Positions 35,851 through 44,720 of a stretch of DNA of 64,000 nucleotides are shown piece by piece. How positions within the stretch are numbered: position 1 is the stretch's first letter; each line of letters opens with the position of its first letter. A program made the translations under genes and the position numbers. Source of the stretch: Urmitella timonensis (GTDB taxonomy: Bacteria; Actinomycetota; Actinomycetes; Actinomycetales; Actinomycetaceae); assembly GCA_900120415.1 (NCBI GenBank), contig FQLW01000006.1, positions 1 through 64,000 of the forward strand. Reading direction: 5' to 3'. The notes beneath the pieces are model-generated. The model was not told the origin of the DNA. It was given only the letters and a program-made list of their open reading frames with translations, and did not search any database.

Positions 35851-37224
35851 TTAGCTGGCGTAGTCGCGTTCAATTTCTTCTAGGGTTTTTCCTTTGGTTT
35901 CCGGGATAACTTTCAACGCGAAAATCCCCAGTACAGCGGAGGTTAGCGCATAAACCCCGAAAGTTCCCGGACCACCGAAGGTTTCAAATAGGCTAAGGAA
36001 AGTAAGGGAGACAATAAAGCTCATGGTCCAGTTCACGCCGATAGTTAAGCTCATGGCGGTACCGCGAACGCTCAGGGGGTAAAGCTCGGAAGCGATAATG
36101 AACACTACCACATTTAAGGTGGAGGCAACTGCCGCGATATATCCAAATACGCAAATTAAACCAATAATTGCACTGGTAGTTCCCTGACCGCCTATAGCTA
36201 AATCAATCGCCAACCCAGCTAGGAAGATGGTCATTAGGAAAGAGCCACTGGCCAGTAGCCGGGTACGCCCAATCTTGTCTACTAACGCCATACCGATAAA
36301 GGTGGCAACAATATTGATTGCCCCCATACCTACGGTAGCTAGAATTGCGCTACTATCGCCTAGACCTGCTCCTTTAAAAATAGTGGGGGCATAGAATACC
36401 ACCGCGTTCACGCCGGTTAGTTGTCCTAGAATCTGCAGGCCGATTCCGGCGATTAATACTCGGCGCAAGCGGCGCTCCCCCAAGGCGCGAAAACCTACGT
36501 TTCCTTGTTCCCCACCAATCGAAGCCTTAATTTCGCTTAGCTCGTCCTCTACATTTTGACTTTCCCGAACGCTTTGCAGAACCTGCCGCGCCTTATCGAG
36601 CTGCCCATCTAATGCCAGCCAACGCGGCGACTCCGAAAGAGTGATGATACCGATCCCAAATAGCAGCGCCGGAGCTATCGAAATCCCGAACATCCAGCGC
36701 CAATCATGACTTACGCCGTGTAGTGCATAGTTCGCTATATAGGCCAGCATAATTCCGGTGACAATCATCAGCTGGTTTAGGGCTACTAAGCGTCCGCGAA
36801 TATGGGCGGGAGCTAGTTCCGAGATAAACACCGGAACGATATTGGAAGCAGTACCAACCCCTAATCCGAGAATCACCCGCGCCACAATCATTATCGGTAC
36901 ATTGGGGGCAAAAGCCGCAATAATTGCCCCCAATACGAAGATTGCTGATGCCGCAATTAATACCGGTCGTCTGCCGAATCGATCAGATATTCTCCCGGCA
37001 CTGAGGGCCCCAATGGCTGCCCCTACTACCAGGGAGCTAACCACCATTCCTGAATGAATAGCGTCCAGGTCAAAATCTTTTGTCATTGAGGGTAGAGCGC
37101 CAGAGATGACTCCGCTGTCATAACCGAAAAGTAACCCTCCGAGAGCAATCACGAAAGTTGCCCAAATTACTCGTTTACTTGTTACCTTATTCGCTGGTGC
37201 GATTGGTTTATAGGACGCACTCAT
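35851..37224 (-). CDS. MFS sugar porter (sugar:proton symporter)
   Basis: This 457-residue, 12-span transporter belongs to the sugar porter family. Landmarks are FGYDSGVISG in helix 1, DRFGRRP in the loop after helix 2, the helix 4-5 signature around PVFISELAPAHIRGR, SESPRWL after helix 6, QLTGVNAVVFYAP in helix 7 and PETKGKTLEEIE at the C terminus. It would import a monosaccharide or polyol with protons. It heads a minus-strand unit with two esterase-like hydrolases and is divergent from a GntR/UTRA regulator, which probably controls it. Substrate cannot be read from the sequence. Confidence 0.9.
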   Translation of the reverse strand: MSASYKPIAPANKVTSKRVIWATFVIALGGLLFGYDSGVISGALPSMTKDFDLDAIHSGMVVSSLVVGAAIGALSAGRISDRFGRRPVLIAASAIFVLGAIIAAFAPNVPIMIVARVILGLGVGTASNIVPVFISELAPAHIRGRLVALNQLMIVTGIMLAYIANYALHGVSHDWRWMFGISIAPALLFGIGIITLSESPRWLALDGQLDKARQVLQSVRESQNVEDELSEIKASIGGEQGNVGFRALGERRLRRVLIAGIGLQILGQLTGVNAVVFYAPTIFKGAGLGDSSAILATVGMGAINIVATFIGMALVDKIGRTRLLASGSFLMTIFLAGLAIDLAIGGQGTTSAIIGLICVFGYIAAVASTLNVVVFIIASELYPLSVRGTAMSLTIGVNWTMSFIVSLTFLSLFETFGGPGTFGVYALTSAVLGIFALKVIPETKGKTLEEIERDYAS

Positions 37225-37386
37225 GGTTTTCTCCTCTTTTAGATTTTACTATCCCCTCAAGTAATGTCCCTGGATTTAAACGAAATCGGCTAGCTCCATC
37301 ACTGCCGTACATCTCATTGAATCTCAGCGACCAAACCAGCCTAGCATAACACTAGGTTTAATCAATAACTCTAGAGCAATAATGTT

Positions 37387-37410
37387 GATTGCAACTTGCT
37401 GAGTGCAATC
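37387..37410. promoter_or_regulatory. Inverted repeat in the divergent MFS/GntR promoter region
   Basis: GATTGCA (37387-37393) and TGCAATC (37404-37410) are separated by ten bases in the 354-base gap between the MFS gene and the GntR/UTRA gene. It is a candidate operator for the adjacent regulator. No other gene is seen in 37225-37578. Confidence 0.35.
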
Positions 37411-37578
37411 TAGGTATCTCAGTTATCTGCCATATTCATTAAAATGCCACAAAAATCTGTTTTAAGAGTTAGCCTACGAAGAGAGCTAGTCAATGCTTTA
37501 GCTTGAGTCGGCGCTCGCTTACCCGGCGTCCCGGCTCGAAGAGACACAATTAAATTCCCTTACCCCTCACCTAAAGAA

Positions 37579-38271
37579 ATGAAAAAATACGAGATTATCA
37601 TCGAAAAACTCTCCGATTTAATCGACCAGGCGCAGCCGGGAGACCGTCTCCCCACTGAACGGGAGCTAGCAACACAATTCCAGGTCAGCGCCATGACCGT
37701 ACGGCAAGCTTTACAGTTTCTACAAAAGGGAGGACGGCTACGCTCTGTTCGAGGCAGCGGTACTTTCGTTACGGAACCGCGAGTATTAAAGAGCGCTACC
37801 TCCCAATCCTTTAGCGAATGTATGCGCTCTCAAGGCAGAGTTCCCGGATCTAAGCTGCTGGAAGCAGCGATGCGTCCTCCAAGTGAATCTGAAAGCGAAA
37901 AACTGCAAATAGACTCCGAAACCTTTGTTTACTGCATTAAACGCATTCGCCTAGGAGATAACATTCCGGTGGGCATCGAACAAGTAATTCTTCCTGCCCA
38001 CCTTTACCCTGGACTGCTGGGTAATAATCTAGAACAATCTCTTTACGATATTTTAGATAAGCAGTACCAGAATAAACCTTCCTTAAGGTCTTTAAGTGTC
38101 CGTACCCGTCATGCTGATGCCGCAGAAAGAGCCGCCTTAGAAATCAAATCGAATATTTGCTGTTTCCAACTGCAAATACTGGGTTGTGACATGAAAAATA
38201 ACCCGATAGAGATTACCGATGGACTTTATCGAGGAGATCAGTATGAACTCTCGGTAAATCTTTCACACTAG
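37579..38271 (+). CDS. GntR-family (HutC/UTRA subfamily) regulator
   Basis: This 230-residue regulator has an N-terminal winged helix (about 1-70; LPTERELATQF, SAMTVRQAL, wing GSGTFV) and a C-terminal UTRA effector domain (about 90-225; segments such as YCIKRIRLGDNIPVGIEQV and PIEITDGLYRGDQYEL). UTRA regulators usually sense phosphorylated sugars or related small molecules. It lies divergent to the MFS-esterase unit and is the likely local repressor. It belongs to a different subfamily from the FCD-type regulator at 6481. Confidence 0.88.
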   Translation: MKKYEIIIEKLSDLIDQAQPGDRLPTERELATQFQVSAMTVRQALQFLQKGGRLRSVRGSGTFVTEPRVLKSATSQSFSECMRSQGRVPGSKLLEAAMRPPSESESEKLQIDSETFVYCIKRIRLGDNIPVGIEQVILPAHLYPGLLGNNLEQSLYDILDKQYQNKPSLRSLSVRTRHADAAERAALEIKSNICCFQLQILGCDMKNNPIEITDGLYRGDQYELSVNLSH

Positions 38272-38318
38272 CCGCTAAGATACCTTAAAAATATGGCTTT
38301 TAGCAGTATTTAATAGTC

Positions 38319-38355
38319 GCTATCGGTTGCTTAAGCTATTTAAGCAACCGATAGC
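38319..38355. terminator. Bidirectional terminator
   Basis: A 16-bp perfect stem, GCTATCGGTTGCTTAA (38319-38334) with its complement (38340-38355), closes a five-base loop. It lies between the convergent GntR gene and the lipoprotein gene, with T-rich sequence following on the plus strand (AAGTTTATTATT). Confidence 0.75.
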
Positions 38356-38362
38356 AAGTTTA

Positions 38363-39619
38363 TTATTGGGGATTACTGGCTATATCTCTTATCACTTGCG
38401 AATCCGATATTTTCCCTTTCAACCCTTTAATCTGGACATTCTTGATAATTTTTCCTGAACTTTTATCAAAAACTACAATACGGGGCGCAGCGAAGGAATC
38501 ACGGCTATCTTCGACCAGTACGGTAACGGTGTTTTTATCGGAGGAAAAGTGATAGATAAACTTGGAGTCCTCACTTTGTTTTTCCTTGCGTAATGCGTCG
38601 TTAAGAACCGTGGTTTTCCCATTTTCCACATTGGTTTCATAAAGAACGCCGTAACCGCTAATCCATATTAGTTTTCCCTTTTCGTTCAGCGAGTGCGCAT
38701 CAAGTCCGACTTCAGAGGCACTCTCGGACGAAAACTTTTCAGAGGAACCATTTTCATTAACGACAGGTAGCCAATTAAGTCGCCCTGTGTTTGCGTCAGC
38801 AACCACGAGTGCAAGAGCACATTCGTCCTCTCCGCCCCCTGGGCACCGACCCATATGAGGTGCTAGCTTGGTATCTCCTGTTGGCTTTGCCCCATCATAA
38901 ATAGTAAACGATCCTATAAAATAGATTCGATTTTGAGCACAGGGAGCGTCATTAGCGTAAAAAGAGAATTCGGAAGAAGGCATACTTTGGGTATTCAAAT
39001 TCCGATGTTTCACTGCTCCTTTATCAACAATCTGATCGAATATGAAACGCCCATTACTGACTTCCGATGCCTTGGAATAGGCGGTATATACATTATCACC
39101 ACAGGCTGAAATCATTGGATAGAAACCGACTGTTTCTAACTTGTGATGGACGCTAGAACCCGGTCGGGATACCACAACCTCTTCATGATATTTTTTGCCC
39201 CACCTCCCTCCATTGTAGACTCCAACGCGCGTCAAACCGTCACTGAGCGTCACCAGACCATCCATCAGGTCAATCCGGTTGCCCTTAACTGAGGTAGTTC
39301 CCTGTTTCGTAATCCAGTGCTCACCGTTAGTATCAGCATAATGAACACCCTGTTGCGTCCAGGAAATCTCTCCTGAATCCATTCCCGAATGCGAAACTAA
39401 ATCGTAACTACCATCGTCGCGAACAAAGATTGCGTATCCACTGCTAGGGCTGGGTAATATTCCCGTGTTTCGATAGGTACTCGTGAAAATAGCCCATTGG
39501 TAACTATCTAAATCAACCTGGGTATCTGAACTATTTTTAGAACAGGCGCTCAAAAGCGGGGTTGCAAGGGATAATACCATAAGCGCCATAGCCACCCTTA
39601 GACATATTCTGCTTTTCAT
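38363..39619 (-). CDS. Predicted lipoprotein of unknown function
   Basis: This 418-residue protein has a lipoprotein signal (MKSRICLRVAMALMVL, lipobox LLSAC, Cys26). The mature part is beta-rich with repeated short strands and Asp/Gly turns, for example YAIFVRDDGSYDLVSHSGMD and VVADANTGRLNW, resembling a propeller or PQQ-like repeat fold. I recognise no named family. It follows a 72-residue secreted protein by eight bases, so the two probably work together at the cell surface. Confidence 0.6.
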   Translation of the reverse strand: MKSRICLRVAMALMVLSLATPLLSACSKNSSDTQVDLDSYQWAIFTSTYRNTGILPSPSSGYAIFVRDDGSYDLVSHSGMDSGEISWTQQGVHYADTNGEHWITKQGTTSVKGNRIDLMDGLVTLSDGLTRVGVYNGGRWGKKYHEEVVVSRPGSSVHHKLETVGFYPMISACGDNVYTAYSKASEVSNGRFIFDQIVDKGAVKHRNLNTQSMPSSEFSFYANDAPCAQNRIYFIGSFTIYDGAKPTGDTKLAPHMGRCPGGGEDECALALVVADANTGRLNWLPVVNENGSSEKFSSESASEVGLDAHSLNEKGKLIWISGYGVLYETNVENGKTTVLNDALRKEKQSEDSKFIYHFSSDKNTVTVLVEDSRDSFAAPRIVVFDKSSGKIIKNVQIKGLKGKISDSQVIRDIASNPQ

Positions 39620-39627
39620 TTTTAAAC

Positions 39628-39846
39628 TCAGAAACGTTGATAGGTAACAGTTTCAATAGCACGCTTCATGTCACTATAGTTAGTACCAGGCGTCTTGTTT
39701 ACTAGCTCAAACATTAATGAGGACTTTTCGCTTTTCCCTATCAAGTTTGATGTAGTATCAGATGATGACGCATGAGCGATACAGGGGTAGGACAAGCTCA
39801 AACAGAGACCAAGTAGGCTCGCTCTAATCATTTTATTGATTTTCAT
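39628..39846 (-). CDS. Small secreted protein of unknown function
   Basis: This 72-residue product has a clear signal peptide (MKINKMIRASLLGLCLSLSY, cleavage near AHA-SS) and a mature chain of only about 47 residues, without cysteines. The ribosome site AAGGAATTACAATA precedes the ATG. It is the first gene of a two-gene unit with the lipoprotein. Upstream (39847-40119) I see no gene, only a short GTCCG/CGGAC hairpin at 39984-39998. No family recognised. Confidence 0.5.
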   Translation of the reverse strand: MKINKMIRASLLGLCLSLSYPCIAHASSSDTTSNLIGKSEKSSLMFELVNKTPGTNYSDMKRAIETVTYQRF

Positions 39847-40119
39847 TATTGTAATTCCTTTCGTTCATGCCACCGTTGCTGGTGGTGGGGTGGGCAGCAC
39901 GGGAATTTGGGCTGCAGCCTCCTCTTAGAGACAACAAAACATTAACCTTAGCTTTACCTTACTTACAAAAATAGCTAGGTAATGTCCGAACTACGGACTG
40001 CCCGTACTCGTGCAGGTTTAGTGTCCCAGGTGTTAATAGCTACTGCTCTGACACCATAGGCAGCAATACCAAGTTAATAACTAAAAGGCTCAGCACCAGC
40101 AGATTCTTTGCCAACTATT

Positions 40120-40938
40120 TTAGAGCGGCCAGGTTAGCTTAAAAGGAGTCTTCCCCCTAAGAACCCCATCACGGCACATAGAATACTTTTCCCGAAAAGC
40201 CCGAAAACCAACACCATATTCGTCACTCCGCTTTTCGGTGTAAGCCTCCTCGCGTTGCGCATAAGCTGTGGCATGAGTGGAATAGAGATATTGAATCTGC
40301 GCCCAAGTAGCCATCCCCTCATAAACGCACAAGGTTTTATCTTTTCCGTAGACTCTCTCTATAGAGGCACGATCCCAGTTTATGTACTGCCAAATATGGG
40401 TCAGTTCATGAATAGTAGTACCCAGCAAGGCCAAAGCAGGAGCCCCATTTTCAACATGAAGCGAATATCCGGCAGACGACTTTACCGCATATCCTAATGT
40501 CCGACCATCAAACCCAGGAGTTGCTTCAAAAGTTTCCCCACTGCCCTTGGCAATCTCCCGAGCATTAACCATAGAGACCTGCATAGCTACTGCAATATCT
40601 ATCTCGAAAACCAACTCCATCTGTTTCTTAGCCCGCATGAATAGGGCGACGAATTGGTCGCGAGTAGAGATGGCGGTTTCGGAGCAGCGCATACATCTCT
40701 CTCGACCATCAGCCAGGCGCTCAAAATCTCCCCCCATTAAAGGAGTCATACAAAAATCACAGTAATTCGTTCCCTCTTCCCCGATTTGTATATTTGGGGC
40801 ATTAACCGGATCGCCCAATCTGGTTCTAGTAAAAGGAGAGTCGTTAAAACCAGCTAAACCCAGAAAATCCGCGACACCAGAAATATCTATGGTCTGTCCC
40901 GCGAGCGAACCGGAATAGTCTAAATAGCTGCTACGCAT
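40120..40938 (-). CDS. DA1-like zinc metallopeptidase with N-terminal zinc ribbon
   Basis: This 272-residue protein has a four-cysteine zinc knuckle (Cys60, Cys63, Cys82, Cys85; CDFC and CMRC) followed by a zincin core. The core has HELTH at 177-181 (Glu178 catalytic) and Glu207 in CVYEGMATW as the third zinc ligand. This LIM-like plus gluzincin layout matches the DA1 (LIM-associated) peptidase family, which in plants is a ubiquitin-regulated peptidase. There is no signal peptide. It is the last gene of the minus-strand operon and overlaps its upstream neighbour by eight bases. In this setting it could cleave a partner or effector encoded by the operon; that is inference. Confidence 0.7.
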   Translation of the reverse strand: MRSSYLDYSGSLAGQTIDISGVADFLGLAGFNDSPFTRTRLGDPVNAPNIQIGEEGTNYCDFCMTPLMGGDFERLADGRERCMRCSETAISTRDQFVALFMRAKKQMELVFEIDIAVAMQVSMVNAREIAKGSGETFEATPGFDGRTLGYAVKSSAGYSLHVENGAPALALLGTTIHELTHIWQYINWDRASIERVYGKDKTLCVYEGMATWAQIQYLYSTHATAYAQREEAYTEKRSDEYGVGFRAFREKYSMCRDGVLRGKTPFKLTWPL

Positions 40939-43900
40939 CTGTTTCTACCTCCCCACCTTTACTACCAGCAGTGCTATCATCATCATCATCAGAGCTCTCC
41001 CCCTCGGTTACCGGCGATACCTCAGCGACCTGTTCACTAGAATCTTCACTATCCTTACCGGAGGACGAATCAGGTTTTTCTAAATCAGAGGTCACTACCT
41101 CTGCTTTATTAGTTTTGCCATCCACCTTTATCACCACCGGTTCCATATCGGGAACGAGTTTTACCTTAGGCTTGCCCTCCTTGACGGAAGTTTCCTCAGC
41201 GCCGGGGCTAGTCCCAATCGTTGCCGCCTCATCTTCTGCTAGCTCCTCAGCTCGGTCACCGGTATCCACAGAATCTCCCTCTGGCGTTATCGCTTCATCT
41301 GCTGGTTCACGCAGATTTTCCGGCTCTACCGCGCTATAATCGCCCTCAGTAAAATCAGGGGAAAGTGGATTTTGGGAGTTGTCCGCTCCGGTCTTTCCTC
41401 TACCAAATAAACGCTTAAACCATAGTTTAATTCGCTGCCCCAAAGTGAGTTTGGTCGGTTTATCTTTCCCCTCAATCGGATCTGTAGGTAGCTTAATATG
41501 TTTGCGTCGCAACAGGTATTTAATAAACTCTTTAAATCGCCTCCAGAATGGCAATTCTTTATCGAGCGCCCTTTGTGATTCCTTCTCTTTGCGCTTTTGT
41601 CGAGCCTGCACTTCTTCCATGCTTTCACCAGGGAAGCTAATGGTTACATCTTCAGGTTTAACTTCAGTACCTTCCGATTCAACCGGAGTAGTTAGCCACA
41701 ATAGATAATCAGAAAGGATATTGAAGAACCGCTCCCAGTTACGTTCAAAAGCCTCCAGCAAACCTAAATCAATATCACTATCTTCGATAATGTAGATTCC
41801 TTCAGATATAGACCTAATCCCCTCTTCGGTTTCTTTTTCCTTTTCAGAGGGGTTCTCTACCGAGCTAGCTGCCCAAGCCTGGGCAAGAGTAAACTCTGGC
41901 AACAATCCCTCGAATTCGTCACCTGGATAGGCAGTGCTCGCCCATAAAAACTGGTGAGAATCAGGGAAAATACTAACAAAAAGCTCATTTAGTAACACCG
42001 CTAGACTAGCTCTAACTTTAGGATCAACCCCCGGACATTTAAGGCATAAAACTTGTTTATCCACATAAGAACGCGTAGGTAAATCGGGCAAATCCACTCT
42101 GCGCATATGCGTTAAATCTGAGCGGCTCGGCAAGTCCAAATATCCTTTAGTAAGTGCTTTAATCTCCACTATCATCCGCTGAATCCTTAAAGGACTGCCA
42201 CTGAGATGGGAATAGCTTGCCCCTTGAGGACGAATATTAGAAATCGTAAAGTCTAGCAGCGGACGGTAGGCGGGTCTGCCCTCCACATGATCGGCTGCCC
42301 GCCTTAACACCACCTGTCTGGCATTACCCACCTCAATGGCTTGCACCTGATAATACTTACCCCCATAAGTAAGGAACTGACCAGGTAAAACACACTGAGC
42401 TACATGCCCACTTAAACAGGCGGAAATATAGTTCTGTTCGCACCGTTCATCCTCAACCACGAAATAAGAAGTATGTAAACCGTTAAGGACGTGAGAGAAA
42501 ACAGTGATATCGGCAAGCCGGTAGGAAAGAAGAAATTTTCCTGCTTCCTCCTTAGGAGTTTTTGTGACCTCAAATATGATGCTATCTTCGGCTACTTGGA
42601 AATAGCGGGACATCATTTCCCGTAAGCGAGTAATCGCTAAAGGCTCACCAATATCATCAAAACCGCTATCGTCCTCTTTAGTTTTCTCAGTATTTAGCTT
42701 TAAGGAAAGATTCTTTTCGATACATCCGGATAACTCTAAATCTTTTACAATCGACTCGAGAGGAACTGAAAAAGTAACCAACTCCAGTAAAAGACGTAAC
42801 ACTGTACTACGGGTAGAACGCGAATAGTCTGAAACTATTGTCGGAATTGCCTTGCGATCTGCGTGGAACATCCTACGGTTATCAGCCATATAGTCGCGCA
42901 GTAAATAGTCTTGACTGATTAGGTTTACAAATCCGTTAAACGTACTACGTGAACCATATAAGCGTAATGACTCATGCACATTTGCTATTTCATCTTCTAC
43001 TATCAAGAAGGAGTGCTTTTTTTGCTTGAGCGCTGGAGGGTTAGGAAGCGGCAAAAAGGAATCTTGAAAAGCCTGCTGGGAATGAGGCATTTCTGCATAG
43101 CTCGTTATCGGTTCTGCATACTGCCCGGCAATCCAACTCATATCTAGTACCGGGTAGTTTTGCCCACCTACCCAACCAATTTTTTCAACGTTATATTTCA
43201 TCGCAACGGCAGCAAGTTCCGTACCCATACCCAGATCGCGCACCACACCCGGGATAATTCGCGGAATCAAGCGTTCCCCTTGCCCAGCCCAAACCACATC
43301 TGAACTGCTACCTCGATTAGGTTGAGTGGCTATAACCGAGGTGAAATTGGTTTTAAGAACATGAGAGAGGGTATCAACCAAGCCATCAGCATTACGGTCA
43401 AAAGCCGCAAATACTGGAGTATGTTTCTGAGACACTTGCGCAGCAAGCACCCCTAAGCCCAGTTGGGAAGTAGCAACTATCTTAGAAGGTTCGCTTAATA
43501 AGACTATTTCTACCCTTGATAAAAACTCATTATGGGCTGCCAGCACTTGGTAGCGGTGTAAATCAGCCGCCCGTAATACCCCTACGTCAAGATTATCCAC
43601 GGGTATCTCTCCGATTACCCCCACTGACCATAGATTCGGGATTCCAGATATATCCTCTAAACCTTGGTTAATCCAGTTAGCAATATCGCTGGCATTAGCA
43701 TCGCGCCCCACAATTATCAGACATTTTCCGCCTTCTAATAAGCGCACGTAGCATGAAAAAGAAACGTAGGAAGTTAAATCATGATAAAAAGGCGTACAAA
43801 AGAGGCAGCTTTTTCCTTTCAGAAGATTCAAACCCGCTAACATGAGGTTTTCATCTATGTCAATGCCTTGTTTCTTGAGACGATCAAAATACTCCCCGTA

Positions 43901-44716
43901 GGTTCGTTCAGTTTCATCATCAGATTTTCTTAATTTATAAATGGCATTAAAACTCTCAGAAGTTACGGGGCTACTCAGCTCAATACCATCATCGAGAATC
44001 CGCTCGGGAAAAAGCTTGCGATAGATTGCCCGTAGGGCAGAATAGTTAGAAACGTGTCTGTTTTCTTCCGATTCCCCGTAGAGAGAATCCTTAACTTCAT
44101 CATCGGTTAAACCATGTAAGGCATAATAAAGTTCCCCCAACACTATGGTTCCAAATAGGGGGAAACAAATTGCTCCAAAGGCAGGCAGTTCGGGATAGGC
44201 TTTAATCGCGACAATGATACCCAAGGTACACAGCACAGATCCTACGAAGAACGCACAATAAAATGAACGCGTTTTCCCGAATCGGGATTGAATATACCAA
44301 CGATTAGAGATGGAATCATAGTCAAAGAAAAGCTTTACGACACTAATTCCGAAGAAATCATCCCCTTGAAAGAAATTGGTAGCAAAGCGACGATACATAA
44401 GTTTTATTACCATAAAAACTATGATTATGGCTGCATTTTCTATATAGAAAAACAGAGAAATAGAAATATAGTTCTTCAAGATGGGAAAATAACTAAAAAG
44501 CCAGGCAAATACCACTTCCTCTAGGGTTTTATTAAATAAATAGAGGACTATTAATGCCACAATTGTGTAAATAAATGCAACCACGGGCATAAATATTTGT
44601 TGATGTCGGCGCGTTCTAGGAATATTGACCAGCCAAGGTAAAAGTATGAAACCTAAGTATCCGATAGCAGATTTACAAGCATCAAATAGGGACACAGCGG
44701 AAATTAACCCATCCAT
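40931..44716 (-). CDS. Large membrane protein with degenerate helicase-like and DUF1998-like regions
   Basis: This 1261-residue protein begins with about six membrane spans (1-215). A soluble part follows, whose strand order resembles a superfamily 2 helicase. At the Walker A position it reads CTPFYHDLTSYV instead of GxGKT. At the DExx position it reads LLSEPSKI, and an IATQPNRG stretch stands where motif III would be. Later segments (VLPGQFLTYGGKYYQVQAIE and GIYIIEDSDIDLGLL) recall the accessory and C-terminal (DUF1998-type) parts of MrfA-like helicases. ATP hydrolysis is therefore unlikely. The last 190 residues are acidic and low complexity, with a basic KRLFGRGK-type patch before. It is four bases downstream of the 745-residue gene. 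Helicase ancestry is my reading of pattern and order, not a confirmed match. Confidence 0.5.
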   Translation of the reverse strand: MDGLISAVSLFDACKSAIGYLGFILLPWLVNIPRTRRHQQIFMPVVAFIYTIVALIVLYLFNKTLEEVVFAWLFSYFPILKNYISISLFFYIENAAIIIVFMVIKLMYRRFATNFFQGDDFFGISVVKLFFDYDSISNRWYIQSRFGKTRSFYCAFFVGSVLCTLGIIVAIKAYPELPAFGAICFPLFGTIVLGELYYALHGLTDDEVKDSLYGESEENRHVSNYSALRAIYRKLFPERILDDGIELSSPVTSESFNAIYKLRKSDDETERTYGEYFDRLKKQGIDIDENLMLAGLNLLKGKSCLFCTPFYHDLTSYVSFSCYVRLLEGGKCLIIVGRDANASDIANWINQGLEDISGIPNLWSVGVIGEIPVDNLDVGVLRAADLHRYQVLAAHNEFLSRVEIVLLSEPSKIVATSQLGLGVLAAQVSQKHTPVFAAFDRNADGLVDTLSHVLKTNFTSVIATQPNRGSSSDVVWAGQGERLIPRIIPGVVRDLGMGTELAAVAMKYNVEKIGWVGGQNYPVLDMSWIAGQYAEPITSYAEMPHSQQAFQDSFLPLPNPPALKQKKHSFLIVEDEIANVHESLRLYGSRSTFNGFVNLISQDYLLRDYMADNRRMFHADRKAIPTIVSDYSRSTRSTVLRLLLELVTFSVPLESIVKDLELSGCIEKNLSLKLNTEKTKEDDSGFDDIGEPLAITRLREMMSRYFQVAEDSIIFEVTKTPKEEAGKFLLSYRLADITVFSHVLNGLHTSYFVVEDERCEQNYISACLSGHVAQCVLPGQFLTYGGKYYQVQAIEVGNARQVVLRRAADHVEGRPAYRPLLDFTISNIRPQGASYSHLSGSPLRIQRMIVEIKALTKGYLDLPSRSDLTHMRRVDLPDLPTRSYVDKQVLCLKCPGVDPKVRASLAVLLNELFVSIFPDSHQFLWASTAYPGDEFEGLLPEFTLAQAWAASSVENPSEKEKETEEGIRSISEGIYIIEDSDIDLGLLEAFERNWERFFNILSDYLLWLTTPVESEGTEVKPEDVTISFPGESMEEVQARQKRKEKESQRALDKELPFWRRFKEFIKYLLRRKHIKLPTDPIEGKDKPTKLTLGQRIKLWFKRLFGRGKTGADNSQNPLSPDFTEGDYSAVEPENLREPADEAITPEGDSVDTGDRAEELAEDEAATIGTSPGAEETSVKEGKPKVKLVPDMEPVVIKVDGKTNKAEVVTSDLEKPDSSSGKDSEDSSEQVAEVSPVTEGESSDDDDDSTAGSKGGEVETDA

Positions 44717-44720
44717 TTTC

